A DNA stretch of 64,000 bases from Pseudomonas viridiflava (GTDB taxonomy: Bacteria; Pseudomonadota; Gammaproteobacteria; Pseudomonadales; Pseudomonadaceae). The translations under genes were made by a program, and so were the position numbers. Shown here piece after piece: positions 1 to 7,972 of this stretch. Positions within the stretch are counted from its first letter, which is position 1. Every line of letters begins with the position of its first letter. Location: NCBI RefSeq assembly GCF_900583165.1, contig NZ_UTKY01000010.1, positions 62,001 to 126,000 on the forward strand. Reading direction: 5' to 3'. The notes beneath the pieces are model-generated. The model did not search any database, was not told the DNA's origin, and worked only from the letters and a program-made list of their open reading frames with translations.

Positions 1-314
1 TTGAAGTGAGCGGCGACAGCGTAGCTGTGACCCGTGAAATCGACGGCGGCGCACAGACCGTTTCGCTCAAACTGCCGGCCATCGTCACCACCGACCTGCG
101 TTTGAACGAGCCGCGCTATGCGTCCCTGCCAAACATCATGAAAGCCAAGAAGAAGCCGCTTGAGTCGCTGACTCCGGAAGCTTTGGGCGTTTCCACTGCC
201 TCCACCAACAAGACCGTCAAGGTTGAAGCACCGGCTGCACGCAGCGCGGGCATCAAGGTCAAGTCGGTTGCAGAACTGGTCGAGAAACTGAAAAACGAAG
301 CGAAGGTAATCTAA
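1..314 (+). CDS. etfB: Electron transfer flavoprotein subunit beta (3' part)
   Basis: Only the last 103 codons are present; the gene begins before the window. EtfB pairs with EtfA to carry electrons from acyl-CoA and other flavin dehydrogenases to ETF-ubiquinone oxidoreductase. The visible part has the family's '[21 protein letters not shown]' type segment, followed by the Ala/Lys-rich C-terminal arm that wraps around EtfA. The stop codon lies two bases before the etfA start, so the two genes are almost certainly one transcript. An internal GTG at position 6 is in frame but lies in mid-protein and is not the real start. Confidence 0.93.
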   Translation, partial: EVSGDSVAVTREIDGGAQTVSLKLPAIVTTDLRLNEPRYASLPNIMKAKKKPLESLTPEALGVSTASTNKTVKVEAPAARSAGIKVKSVAELVEKLKNEAKVI

Positions 315-316
315 AA

Positions 317-1246
317 ATGACTATCTTGGTAATCGCTGAACACGACAACAAGGTCGTGGCCCCGGCCACCCTGAACACCGTGGCTGCTGCCGCTAAAATC
401 GGTGGCGATATTCACGTGCTGGTAGCAGGCCAAGGCGCAGGCGCCGTGGCTGAAGCCGCTGCGAAAATCGCTGGCGTGAGCAAAGTACTGCTGGCCGATA
501 ACGCCGCGTACGCGCATCAGTTGCCGGAAAACGTCGCCCCGCTCGTTGCAGAGCTGGGTGCTGGCTACAGCCACATCCTGGCTGCCGCCACTTCCAATGG
601 CAAAAACATCCTGCCACGCGTTGCCGCGCAGCTGGACGTTGACCAGATCTCCGAGATCGTTTCGGTAGAAAGCGCCGATACCTTCAAGCGCCCGATCTAC
701 GCCGGTAACGCCATTGCCACCGTGCAATCGACTGCTTCGGTAAAAGTCATCACCGTGCGTGCCACCGGTTTCGACCCGGTAGCCGCTGAAGGGGGGTCGG
801 CAGCCGTTGAAGCCGTTGCAGCCGCTCACGATGCTGGCACTTCCAGCTTTGTTGGCGAAGAGCTGGCCAAGTCCGATCGCCCTGAGCTGACCGCTGCCAA
901 GATCGTCGTTTCCGGCGGCCGTGGCATGCAGAACGGTGACAACTTCAAGCACCTGTACGCCCTGGCCGACAAGCTGGGCGCTGCGGTCGGCGCTTCCCGC
1001 GCGGCCGTCGACGCAGGTTTCGTACCCAACGACATGCAGGTCGGCCAGACCGGCAAAATCGTTGCACCACAGCTGTACATCGCCGTCGGTATCTCCGGCG
1101 CGATCCAGCATTTGGCCGGTATGAAAGACTCCAAAGTGATCGTTGCGATCAACAAGGACGAAGAAGCGCCAATCTTCCAGGTGGCTGATTACGGCCTGGT
1201 GGCGGACTTGTTCGAAGCCGTACCTGAGTTGGAGAAGCTGGTCTAA
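317..1246 (+). CDS. etfA: Electron transfer flavoprotein subunit alpha
   Basis: The 309-aa product matches the usual EtfA length. The N-terminal half is the nucleotide-fold domain (residues about 1-185). The C-terminal FAD-binding domain has the family pattern 'SGGRGMQNG', then '[22 protein letters not shown]', '[17 protein letters not shown]' and '[10 protein letters not shown]'. It forms the FAD-containing heterodimer with EtfB, encoded immediately upstream, and serves fatty-acid and amino-acid oxidation in the cytoplasm. The operon ends at a strong terminator about 25 bp downstream. Confidence 0.96.
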   Translation: MTILVIAEHDNKVVAPATLNTVAAAAKIGGDIHVLVAGQGAGAVAEAAAKIAGVSKVLLADNAAYAHQLPENVAPLVAELGAGYSHILAAATSNGKNILPRVAAQLDVDQISEIVSVESADTFKRPIYAGNAIATVQSTASVKVITVRATGFDPVAAEGGSAAVEAVAAAHDAGTSSFVGEELAKSDRPELTAAKIVVSGGRGMQNGDNFKHLYALADKLGAAVGASRAAVDAGFVPNDMQVGQTGKIVAPQLYIAVGISGAIQHLAGMKDSKVIVAINKDEEAPIFQVADYGLVADLFEAVPELEKLV

Positions 1247-1270
1247 TCCAGCCGCTTCACTTATAAAGAG

Positions 1271-1298
1271 CCCGGTCCTTGTGACCGGGTTTTTTTTT
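1271..1298 (+). terminator. Rho-independent terminator of etfBA
   Basis: Perfect 7-bp stem CCCGGTC/GACCGGG with a 5-nt loop, followed at once by nine T residues. It lies between the etfA stop and the next start. Confidence 0.9.
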
Positions 1299-1319
1299 GC
1301 CGTTGCAGGAGTGAGTGTC

Positions 1320-2135
1320 ATGGAATTGCGCCGTTGGACTGTATTGCTGGGCCTCACCTTGCTGCCAAGCCTGGCCCTGGCCGCTGGCAAATGCGAGCGC
1401 CTGGTGATCACCGGCAGCCCGGACGCACCGCCCTTGCTTTGGCGCGACCCGCAAGACCCCACGCACCTGATCGGCGCCACCGCCGATGTGTTGCAACAAG
1501 TGGGTAAGGAGCTGGGCCTGAAAGTCGACCTGCTCTACGGCGGCAAGCGTTCCCTGGCCCTGGACGAAGTGCGCAGCGGGCGCATGGACATCCTCGCCGA
1601 CGCGCCGCTGAACCTCGGCGAGCTAGAAACCCTCGACTACATCCACCCGGCCTTGGTGCAGACCGACTACCTGGTGTGGACGCGCAAGGATTCAACCCTG
1701 GCCTATACCACCGCCGCCGACCTGCACGGTCATACAGGCGCTGTCTCTGAACGTGCGCGTTTGAGCGCAAACTTTGAGACTTTCGCCAGCCAACAGCTCA
1801 CCTTGCAACGTTTACCCAACCTAACGCCGGCGTTCCAGAAACTGCTGCTGGGAGAAGTGGACTACGTGCTCGCCGGGCGTTACTCCGGCATGGCCATGGC
1901 GCAAACCCTGGGCATGAGCAATGACCTGCTCGCACGGGAAGTGCCCATTGATCAACCGGGCCTGTACCTGGCGATTTCTCACAACTCCGCCTGCAATGAC
2001 CCGTGGCTGCGCGGACAGCTGGCTAAAAAGATGACAGAATTGCCCACCTCCGGTGTGACGCAAGCCGCATTGCAGCGCAATCTGGAACGCTGGAAAGCGC
2101 AGTTGCAACAACCCGTCGGCACCCCAGCAAAGTAA
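1320..2135 (+). CDS. Periplasmic solute-binding protein, amino-acid type (SBP_bac_3-like)
   Basis: 271 aa. A signal peptide covers about residues 1-21 (charged start MELRRW, hydrophobic core, cleavage near 'LALAAG'). The rest has the fold of family 3 solute-binding proteins: an N-terminal lobe with 'IGATADVLQQVGKELGLKVDLL' and 'EVRSGRMDILADAPL', then a second lobe near 'LLLGEVDYVLAGRYSG'. The ATG at 1320 was chosen because a ribosome site (CAGGAG) precedes it and the signal peptide begins there. No permease or ATPase is adjacent, so it may act as an orphan binding or sensing protein. The ligand is unknown. Confidence 0.8.
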   Translation: MELRRWTVLLGLTLLPSLALAAGKCERLVITGSPDAPPLLWRDPQDPTHLIGATADVLQQVGKELGLKVDLLYGGKRSLALDEVRSGRMDILADAPLNLGELETLDYIHPALVQTDYLVWTRKDSTLAYTTAADLHGHTGAVSERARLSANFETFASQQLTLQRLPNLTPAFQKLLLGEVDYVLAGRYSGMAMAQTLGMSNDLLAREVPIDQPGLYLAISHNSACNDPWLRGQLAKKMTELPTSGVTQAALQRNLERWKAQLQQPVGTPAK

Positions 2136-2144
2136 GGATTTTCA

Positions 2145-2507
2145 GTGACTATTCGACCTCTTTTCGCGGCCCTCGCCGTTGTCGCTTTGGCGGGATGTGC
2201 CAGCGATCCTGCGCCGAATGAACAAATGCGCCTCACCCAGCAAGCCCTGGAGCAGGCCAGCGCAGTGGGTGCTAACGCGGATGAATCGCCTGAATTGAAA
2301 CTGGCCGAAACCAAATTCGCCCGGGCTAAGTCCAGCATGGACGATGAGTCCTACAAAAACGCCCGCATGCGTGCTGAACAAGCCGAGTTGGACGCGCGCC
2401 TGGCTGAAGCCAAAGTGCTGACCCGCAAAAGCCAGGAACAACTCAACGTGCTTAACACCCGCATCACCCGCCTGCGCAAGCAGCTGCAATTGGGAGAAGC
2501 GCAATGA
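2145..2507 (+). CDS. DUF4398-type lipoprotein
   Basis: 120 aa with a lipoprotein signal peptide; the lipobox is LAGC with Cys18. The mature part is a charged, helical, Ala/Glu-rich segment of the DUF4398 kind ('APNEQMRLTQQALEQA', 'AETKFARAKSSM'). The start is a GTG with AAGGA 8 bases upstream. Its stop overlaps the next start by four bases (ATGA), so it is translationally coupled to the OmpA-type lipoprotein that follows. The two probably work together at the outer membrane. Confidence 0.82.
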   Translation: MTIRPLFAALAVVALAGCASDPAPNEQMRLTQQALEQASAVGANADESPELKLAETKFARAKSSMDDESYKNARMRAEQAELDARLAEAKVLTRKSQEQLNVLNTRITRLRKQLQLGEAQ

Positions 2508-3319
2508 GCCCGCTTATCCGTGGTTTGAGCTGTGCAATCGTGCTGGGGAGCGCGGCGCTGGGCGGTTGCGCCAGCCAGCCCAGCAGTGAGCAAGCGTTGC
2601 AGCAGGCCGGCAATGACTTCCAGAAGGTCAAGGAAGACGCCAATGTGCTGCGCTTTGCGCCCAAGGATGTAATCCGGGCGGGTGAGTCCCTGGCCCGTGC
2701 CGATCGGTTGTCCAGCTACTGGGGCAGCGGCAACGACGTGACCCATTACGCTTACCTGAGCCAGCGCTACAGTGCTATCGCCCGCGAACACACCGAGCAG
2801 GCGCTGAATGCCGAGCGCGGCACCAAGCTCGAGCTGGAGCGCCAACGCCTGCAACTGGCGCTGCGTGAGAGTAAGTTGAGCAGCGTGCAGCAACAGGGCA
2901 AGTGGCTGGAAGAGCAGATCGCCAGCCTGACCACCACCCAGACCGATCGCGGCTTGGTGATGACCCTGGGCGATGTGCTGTTCGACACTGGCGAAGCCGA
3001 GCTGAAAAACTCGGCCAACCGCACCGTGCTGAAAATCGTACAGTTCCTGCAATTGAACCCCAAGCGCGTGGTGCGCATCGAGGGTTACGCCGACAATACC
3101 GGCGGCGAGCGCGAAAACGTCAAACTGTCCCGTGACCGTGCGCAATCAGTGGCGGATGTACTGGTGGACCTGGGGATCGATGAAAAGCGTATCCAGGTTG
3201 AAGGGTATGGCGACCAGTATCCGGTGGAAGCCAATGCTTCCGAGCGGGGCAGGGCGCAGAATCGCCGGGTAGAGATCGTTTTCTCTGACGAGAAGGGTCA
3301 GCTAGGCGCCGCGCGCTAA
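2504..3319 (+). CDS. OmpA-family peptidoglycan-associated lipoprotein
   Basis: 271 aa. The lipoprotein signal ends at Cys22 (LGGC). Residues about 25-145 form a long helical DUF4398-like stretch. Residues about 150-262 form an OmpA/MotB C-terminal domain: 'FDTGEAELK', 'RVVRIEGYADNTGG' with the peptidoglycan-binding Asp, 'LSRDRAQSVADVL' and 'RAQNRRVEIVF' with the paired Arg. It probably anchors the outer membrane to peptidoglycan. It overlaps the preceding lipoprotein gene by four bases. Confidence 0.9.
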   Translation: MSPLIRGLSCAIVLGSAALGGCASQPSSEQALQQAGNDFQKVKEDANVLRFAPKDVIRAGESLARADRLSSYWGSGNDVTHYAYLSQRYSAIAREHTEQALNAERGTKLELERQRLQLALRESKLSSVQQQGKWLEEQIASLTTTQTDRGLVMTLGDVLFDTGEAELKNSANRTVLKIVQFLQLNPKRVVRIEGYADNTGGERENVKLSRDRAQSVADVLVDLGIDEKRIQVEGYGDQYPVEANASERGRAQNRRVEIVFSDEKGQLGAAR

Positions 3320-3337
3320 GAGCCTGGCACCGGTCAA

Positions 3338-3430
3338 AATGTGAGAGGGGGCTTACCCCCGATAGCGGTGTATCAGTCTGCACATCTGTAGCTGACCCAC
3401 TGCAATCGGGGGCAAGCCCCCTCCCACATT
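3338..3430. repeat. REPIN-type element (paired REP palindromes)
   Basis: Two inverted arms, AATGTGAGAGGGGGCTT at the left and its near complement ending CCTCCCACATT at the right, flank a short spacer. Close copies lie at 56,771 and 61,418, and a single palindrome at 11,142. The left arm has drifted (GAG for GGG and TTACC for TTGCC). Confidence 0.85.
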
Positions 3431-3590
3431 GGTTCTGTGTACACCTCATATTCTATTTATCACCCCCTACAGTTTTTACTGTCACTCCCGCCCGCGCTCG
3501 ACTATTGTGGCAACTGTCCCCGTACACTTCTAAACTGTGCCGGTATGTTTCACACAAAAATAAAATACCCGTGAAATCGAGTGCTGCGTC

Positions 3591-5030
3591 ATGACCAATC
3601 TGTTGCTTTACCAACGTATCGCCCAGCAACTGGCTGAAGATATCCGGCGCGGTGTCTATCAACCGGGCGAGCGCGTGCCATCGGTGCGCAAAATGAGCTC
3701 CCAGCTCAATGTGAGCCATGCCACGGTATTGCAGGCGTATGCCAATCTGGAAGACCAGGGGCTGATCCGGGCGCGGCCGCAGTCGGGCTATTACGTGCAC
3801 CAGACACCCGCGCTCACGGCACCGACGCCGGATATCGCTCGGGTCGAACGCCCAGGGTTGGTCACCCGCAGTAGCATCATTCAGCAGGTATTGGTCGAAT
3901 CGCGCCGCGAAGGCGTTTTCCCGTTGGGCGCCGCTGTGCCGAGTGTGGATTACTTGCCAGTGCGGGCACTGCACCAGCAATTGGCCAAGGTCACGCGCTT
4001 TCAAAGCCCGCGGGCGTTCAGCTACATGTTCAGCCCCGGGTTCGAGCCGCTGCGCCGCCAGGTGGCGATCCGCATGCGTGACGCGGGGGTGGTGGTCGAC
4101 CCTTCCGAAGTGGTGATTACCCACGGGTGTGTCGATGCGTTGCAAATGTCGCTGCGGGTGCTGACCCGTCCTGGCGACCTGATTGCCGCTGAATCACCGA
4201 CCTATTACGGGTTGCTGCAACTGGCGGATTTGCTCGGCCTTAAAGTCATCGAGATCCCAAGCGACCCTGCCTCTGGCATGAGCCTGGAAGCCCTGCAACT
4301 GGCGGCCAACCAATGGTCGATCAAGGCGCTGGTGCTGACCACGCGACTCAGCAATCCCTTGGGTGGCACCATGCCCGAAGAGCGCCAGAAACAGCTGCTG
4401 CGCCTCGCGTCGGACTTCGATATCCAGATCGTCGAGGACGATATCTACGGCGAGTTGATGTTCGAAGTCGGCCGCACCAAGGCCCTCAAGGCCTATGACC
4501 GCCTGGATCGGGTTATCTACTGCTCAAGCTTCTCCAAGACACTCTCCCCCGGCGTGCGGATTGGCTGGATGATCGCTGGTAAGTACCAGCAGGAAATACA
4601 GCGCTTGCAGATGTTCAGCACCCATTCGGCATGCAGCGTCACCCAGATGGGGGTCGCGGCTTATTTGGAGAACGGCGGCTACGACCGGCATCTGCGTTAT
4701 ATCCGCCAGGAATACCGCAAGAACCTCAACGCCTTCCAATTGGCCGTGCAGCAGTATTTCCCCGAAGGCACCCAGATGACTCGTCCGAGTGGGGGCTTCA
4801 TCCTATGGGTCAGTTTGCCGGGGCGGGTCAATACCCAGGAACTGCACGTGCGTGCCCTTCAACAGGGCATCAGCATTGCGCCAGGGCTGATTTTCAGCAA
4901 TACCGAGCAGTTCAACCACTGCATTCGCCTTAACTGCGGCACACCGTGGAACCGCGAGGCAGAGCGGGCGCTGATGACATTGGGGATGCTCGCCAGTCAG
5001 TTGTGCCAGGAAACGGCATCGGGTCTTTAA
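3591..5030 (+). CDS. MocR-type regulator: GntR HTH fused to PLP aminotransferase domain
   Basis: 479 aa. Residues 1-75 are a GntR winged helix ('LAEDIRRGVYQPGERVPSVR', 'VSHATVLQAYANLEDQGLI'). Residues about 95-470 are a fold-type I aminotransferase-like domain with the PLP lysine at about Lys316 in 'SSFSKTLSPGVRIGW'. Such proteins sense amino acids, polyamines or PLP itself and rarely keep true transaminase activity. It is monocistronic and follows an AT-rich upstream stretch. The target genes cannot be told from the context. Confidence 0.9.
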   Translation: MTNLLLYQRIAQQLAEDIRRGVYQPGERVPSVRKMSSQLNVSHATVLQAYANLEDQGLIRARPQSGYYVHQTPALTAPTPDIARVERPGLVTRSSIIQQVLVESRREGVFPLGAAVPSVDYLPVRALHQQLAKVTRFQSPRAFSYMFSPGFEPLRRQVAIRMRDAGVVVDPSEVVITHGCVDALQMSLRVLTRPGDLIAAESPTYYGLLQLADLLGLKVIEIPSDPASGMSLEALQLAANQWSIKALVLTTRLSNPLGGTMPEERQKQLLRLASDFDIQIVEDDIYGELMFEVGRTKALKAYDRLDRVIYCSSFSKTLSPGVRIGWMIAGKYQQEIQRLQMFSTHSACSVTQMGVAAYLENGGYDRHLRYIRQEYRKNLNAFQLAVQQYFPEGTQMTRPSGGFILWVSLPGRVNTQELHVRALQQGISIAPGLIFSNTEQFNHCIRLNCGTPWNREAERALMTLGMLASQLCQETASGL

Positions 5031-5134
5031 GCTCAATATTCAGGTTAACTCCGATAGCTGGCTAATCACCGCGCTTGTCATGCCGCGCACAACAAGCGAG
5101 CATATGGCCCTCTGCCGTTAATGCTGTAGGCGAT

Positions 5135-5614
5135 ATGATTTCTATTGTTCGCGCTGTTTTAGTGATTGGCCTGTTAGGCCTGAGTAACGTCGGCACCGCG
5201 CTGGCGGCAACGCCTGTGACGGACGCCAAGCCCGCCGCCAGCAGCGAGAAAAACACGTCCGCGAACAAAAGCACCCCAGCCAAAAAAGCCCCCGCCGCCA
5301 AGAAAAAGTCGACGGCCGTGAAGAAGCGCGCAGCCAGCAAAGCCTCCCGTGAAGTGGCTCAGACCCAATTGCCACCGGCACAGTTGGACCTGTCTTTGCC
5401 CTCTGACATGGTCAGGCACCTGCAACCCCTGGGCACTGTGCCCAAACCCAAGAGCGTGCCCCTGCTGCCGCAGATGTTTGGCGAGAAACCCACCGATAAC
5501 AGCGCGTTCCAGATCAACGGCCGCTTGCTCAGCAACGAGATGAAGCTGCAACTGCGCAACGAAGAACGGCGTGATGTCGAAGGCGCGGCGCTGGAATTCC
5601 AATTCAAGCAGTAA
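5135..5614 (+). CDS. Secreted Lys/Ala-rich conserved protein, function unknown
   Basis: 159 aa from the ATG at 5135, where a signal peptide begins (MISIVRAVLVIGLLGLSNVG, cleavage near 'ALAATP'). After it comes a low-complexity Lys/Ala/Pro region (about residues 30-70, 'KKAPAAKKKSTAVKKR'), then a compact conserved C-terminal part with 'LDLSLPSDMVRHLQPLG' and 'FQINGRLLSNEMKLQ'. An earlier in-frame ATG at 5075 would hide the signal peptide. Similar Pseudomonas proteins are sometimes misnamed as IF-2 because of the Lys/Ala tract. I do not know its function. Confidence 0.75.
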   Translation: MISIVRAVLVIGLLGLSNVGTALAATPVTDAKPAASSEKNTSANKSTPAKKAPAAKKKSTAVKKRAASKASREVAQTQLPPAQLDLSLPSDMVRHLQPLGTVPKPKSVPLLPQMFGEKPTDNSAFQINGRLLSNEMKLQLRNEERRDVEGAALEFQFKQ

Positions 5615-5776
5615 ACTTTTCCCACAAACGTGACGTCGCTCTTCGACCATGTGTCGGAGACTGGTCGGTCATATTTGTTTTCTGCGAAAAACCCCTGTTA
5701 GACCATTTTAAAACGGCTGTTTAAGGGCGTACTCTAGCCCGGCCATCCCTATTGAGTCGTCGAGGACCTGCTGGTC

Positions 5777-6031
5777 ATGAAATGCCGTGAAGGCTGTGGC
5801 GCCTGCTGCATCGCCCCCTCCATCAGTTCGCCCTTACCGGGAATGCCCCACGGCAAACCCGCGGGTGAACGCTGCCTGCACCTGTCAGCCGAACAGCTGT
5901 GCCAGTTGTTCGGCCAACCGGAGCGCCCGTCGGTGTGCAGTGATTTCAAGGCGGATATCGATGTGTGCGGCACCGACCAGGCCGATGCAATCCGCTTGAT
6001 CGGCTGGTGGGAGCAGATGACGGCGGCTTGA
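5777..6031 (+). CDS. YkgJ-family cysteine-cluster protein
   Basis: 84 aa. The N-terminus has the family's cysteine cluster (C3 and 'GCGACC'), with further cysteines in 'GERCLHL', 'QLCQLF', 'SVCSDF' and 'DVCGT'. This spacing fits a metal or Fe-S site of the UPF0153/YkgJ group. The function of the family is not established. The gene is close to, but not overlapping, the START-domain gene downstream. Confidence 0.85.
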   Translation: MKCREGCGACCIAPSISSPLPGMPHGKPAGERCLHLSAEQLCQLFGQPERPSVCSDFKADIDVCGTDQADAIRLIGWWEQMTAA

Positions 6032-6072
6032 TGGGCTTAACTATTGGAACTTCAACAATAAGGAATACAACA

Positions 6073-6678
6073 ATGGGTTCGCTGAAACGAATGGCTGTGC
6101 TGTGCGGTTTTACGGTGTTGTTCGCTGCCACTGCCCAGGCTGAGGATTGGCAGGTCGCCAAAGATGAAGACGGCATCAAGGTCTCTCTGAGCGAAGTAGC
6201 CGGCTCCAAGTACAAGGCGTATCGCGGCGTGACCACGATCAAGGCCCCGGTGGCCAAGATCCAGGCCCTGCAGGAAGACGTGGCCGGTGCATGTTCCTGG
6301 ATTCACGAGTGCAAGTCCCAGAAGCTCGTCGACAAGAAGGGCGACGAGGCGTGGACCTATACCCAGTTCAAGGCGCCGTTCCCGGTGACCGATCGTGACT
6401 CCTACATCCATGTCACCACCACCAAGAATGCCGATGGCAGTGTCACCCGCACGTTGCAGGGTGTGCCGACCTACAAGCCTGAAGAAAAAGGCTACGTACG
6501 GGTCGCTCAGGTTGAAGGTTTCTGGAAACTGGTGCCAAAAGGCGACAACTTGACCGAAGTCACTTACCAGGTGCACACCGAGCCAGGCGGTAGCGTGCCG
6601 TCGTGGTTAGCCAACAAGTTCGTGGTGGACGCACCGTTCAACACCTTGAAAGCCCTCAAGGATCACGCCGAAAAGTAA
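6073..6678 (+). CDS. Secreted START-domain (lipid-transfer fold) protein
   Basis: 201 aa with a signal peptide (residues 1-23, cleavage near 'ATAQAED'). The mature protein has the START/SRPBCC pattern: 'DWQVAKDEDGIKVSLSEV', 'YRGVTTIKAPVAKIQALQED', 'WTYTQFKAPFPVTDRDSYIHV' and a C-terminal helix 'VVDAPFNTLKALKDHAEK'. The ATG at 6073 was chosen for its AAGGAA site and signal peptide. It probably binds a hydrophobic ligand in the periplasm; the ligand is unknown. Confidence 0.85.
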   Translation: MGSLKRMAVLCGFTVLFAATAQAEDWQVAKDEDGIKVSLSEVAGSKYKAYRGVTTIKAPVAKIQALQEDVAGACSWIHECKSQKLVDKKGDEAWTYTQFKAPFPVTDRDSYIHVTTTKNADGSVTRTLQGVPTYKPEEKGYVRVAQVEGFWKLVPKGDNLTEVTYQVHTEPGGSVPSWLANKFVVDAPFNTLKALKDHAEK

Positions 6679-6781
6679 GTGCAACTGATCAGGTGCCTCA
6701 GGCCTTGAGTGGAACGTTTCGCGAACCCTCAAGGTCCAGATAGAGGTAAGCCCACACACGGGTTTTATCGAGGAGGCACCG

Positions 6782-7018
6782 ATGCAAAAGTGGCAAATTA
6801 CCTTCGTTGATGATCACGGCGAGACCACCGTTGAGCAGTTCACCTGCGATCAGAAGCCCAGCCTCGAAGACGCTGCGCACATGATCCGCAATAAGCTGGT
6901 GCCGGTTGCCGCCGAACTTGACCTCAATGATCTCGAGGGCCGCAAGCCCGAACCGACGGTCAAGATCCTCAAAGACCAGAACAGTATTGAAATCCTCGAC
7001 ATCTCGCCTGCCGCCTGA
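6782..7018 (+). CDS. Conserved 78-aa protein, function unknown
   Basis: Acidic small protein starting MQKWQITFVDDHGETT, with GAGGCACC just upstream as ribosome site. No signal peptide, no membrane segment and no motif that I recognise. The codon usage is that of the flanking genes, so it is very likely real. Confidence 0.7.
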   Translation: MQKWQITFVDDHGETTVEQFTCDQKPSLEDAAHMIRNKLVPVAAELDLNDLEGRKPEPTVKILKDQNSIEILDISPAA

Positions 7019-7232
7019 ATATTCCCTGTCTGCCTGTCAAAGCGCCTCTGGTGGAGGTGGAAGCTTCGCGCTACTCTGCAATCGAGATCAGCGAATGAAT
7101 CGCTAAGGTCTGGTCTTGTCAGCTACATGCTTGTCTCCCGGCGGTGAATGTCTTACCGCAGTTCCCGCGCTGTTGCAGCGCGGGGTCCGGGACGCACGGA
7201 AAGTCTATCCATCGGTTAGAGGAGCACTTTTC

Positions 7233-7574
7233 ATGAGCACAGCCTATCAAGAAGACATCAGCACCAACGTTCTGCGCCGCATGAAAGAAGGCGGTTTTGA
7301 CTTCTCGCGTTTCCACCCCATCGAGTTCTACGCCATTTTCCCGGATGAGGAACGGGCGCGCAGGGCTGCGGGTGAGTTTCGTGGGGAATCCCTGAATGCC
7401 CAGGTCAGCGCGCGCGATGATGGCGCCTGGTACCTGGAACTGAGCAAAATCATGTTCGCCACCTACGACGGCATAGGAGACTTCGAGCAAGACTTTGAAG
7501 CAGTGGTTGAGCCGTTGGGCGGGATCATCGAGGGTTGGGGCGTCAAGCAGGAGGTGCGTGGTTTACCCATGTAG
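7233..7574 (+). CDS. RraB-family (ribonuclease E inhibitor-type) protein
   Basis: 113 aa. It shows the RraB fold pattern: 'EDISTNVLRRMKEGGFDFSRFHPIEFYAIFP', 'ARRAAGEF', 'DDGAWYLELSKIMFATYDGIGDFEQDFEAVVEPLGGIIEGWG'. In E. coli, RraB binds RNase E and changes mRNA decay; by inference this protein may do the same. The start has AGAGGAG 8 bases upstream; longer in-frame starts lack a site. A terminator follows directly. Confidence 0.82.
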   Translation: MSTAYQEDISTNVLRRMKEGGFDFSRFHPIEFYAIFPDEERARRAAGEFRGESLNAQVSARDDGAWYLELSKIMFATYDGIGDFEQDFEAVVEPLGGIIEGWGVKQEVRGLPM

Positions 7575-7594
7575 CTATATGAGAAACACAGCGC

Positions 7595-7628
7595 ATCGGC
7601 TGACCTTCGGGTCGGCCGATTTTGTTTG
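7595..7628 (+). terminator. Rho-independent terminator after the RraB-family gene
   Basis: 11-bp stem with one G-T pair, ATCGGCTGACC/GGTCGGCCGAT, closed by a TTCG tetraloop and followed by TTTGTTTG. Confidence 0.85.
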
Positions 7629-7674
7629 TGCTGTGGCAAAAATATTCGGAACTTGCGCCCATTTTTCTGGCACC

Positions 7675-7701
7675 AAAAAAAAGCCACCCATTGAGGGTGG
7701 C
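7675..7701 (-). terminator. Orphan intrinsic terminator reading leftward
   Basis: On the minus strand, a perfect GCCACCC/GGGTGGC hairpin runs straight into eight or more T residues. On the plus strand it has A residues before it and no T tract after it, so it works only leftward. No leftward protein gene ends here; the nearest gene to the right (7973) reads rightward. Confidence 0.7.
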
Positions 7702-7922
7702 CTAAAGGGAAGAGCATTGCGCTGAAGGAGCAGTTCAGCTGATGGATGCGATTATCCGCAGGCGCGGCCGGGCAGGGAAATCAACTCTGGCTATGCTGTT
7801 GATAGTCAAAGCCCGCTTTACGATGAAGCGCGTGACAGGACAGCGGGCATTCTGCGCACCAGGACGGTGCGATTAGTTTCTCGTGATTATTTAACTCACT
7901 GATTTTTAAGTGTTTATGCCGC

Positions 7923-7938
7923 TGGCACGGGCCTTGCG
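7923..7938 (+). promoter_or_regulatory. Sigma-54 (RpoN) promoter
   Basis: TGGCACG-N4-TTGC matches the -24/-12 consensus at every invariant position, with the correct spacing. It sits 35 bp before the start of the ATP-grasp gene, leaving about 25 bp of 5' leader. An enhancer-binding activator is therefore expected for the three-gene operon. Confidence 0.8.
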
Positions 7939-7972
7939 ATGGTTCTAGCGCCCGGGTGACAAGGAGTTCGGC

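Noticed and set aside
311..1480. 389-aa open frame on the minus strand across etfA
   Set aside because: Shadow frame caused by high GC and codon bias; low-complexity Gly/Val/His protein opposite a clear etfA.
3338..3430. Intrinsic terminator rather than a repeat
   Set aside because: There is no T tract, and near-identical copies occur elsewhere in the window, so REPIN is the better call.
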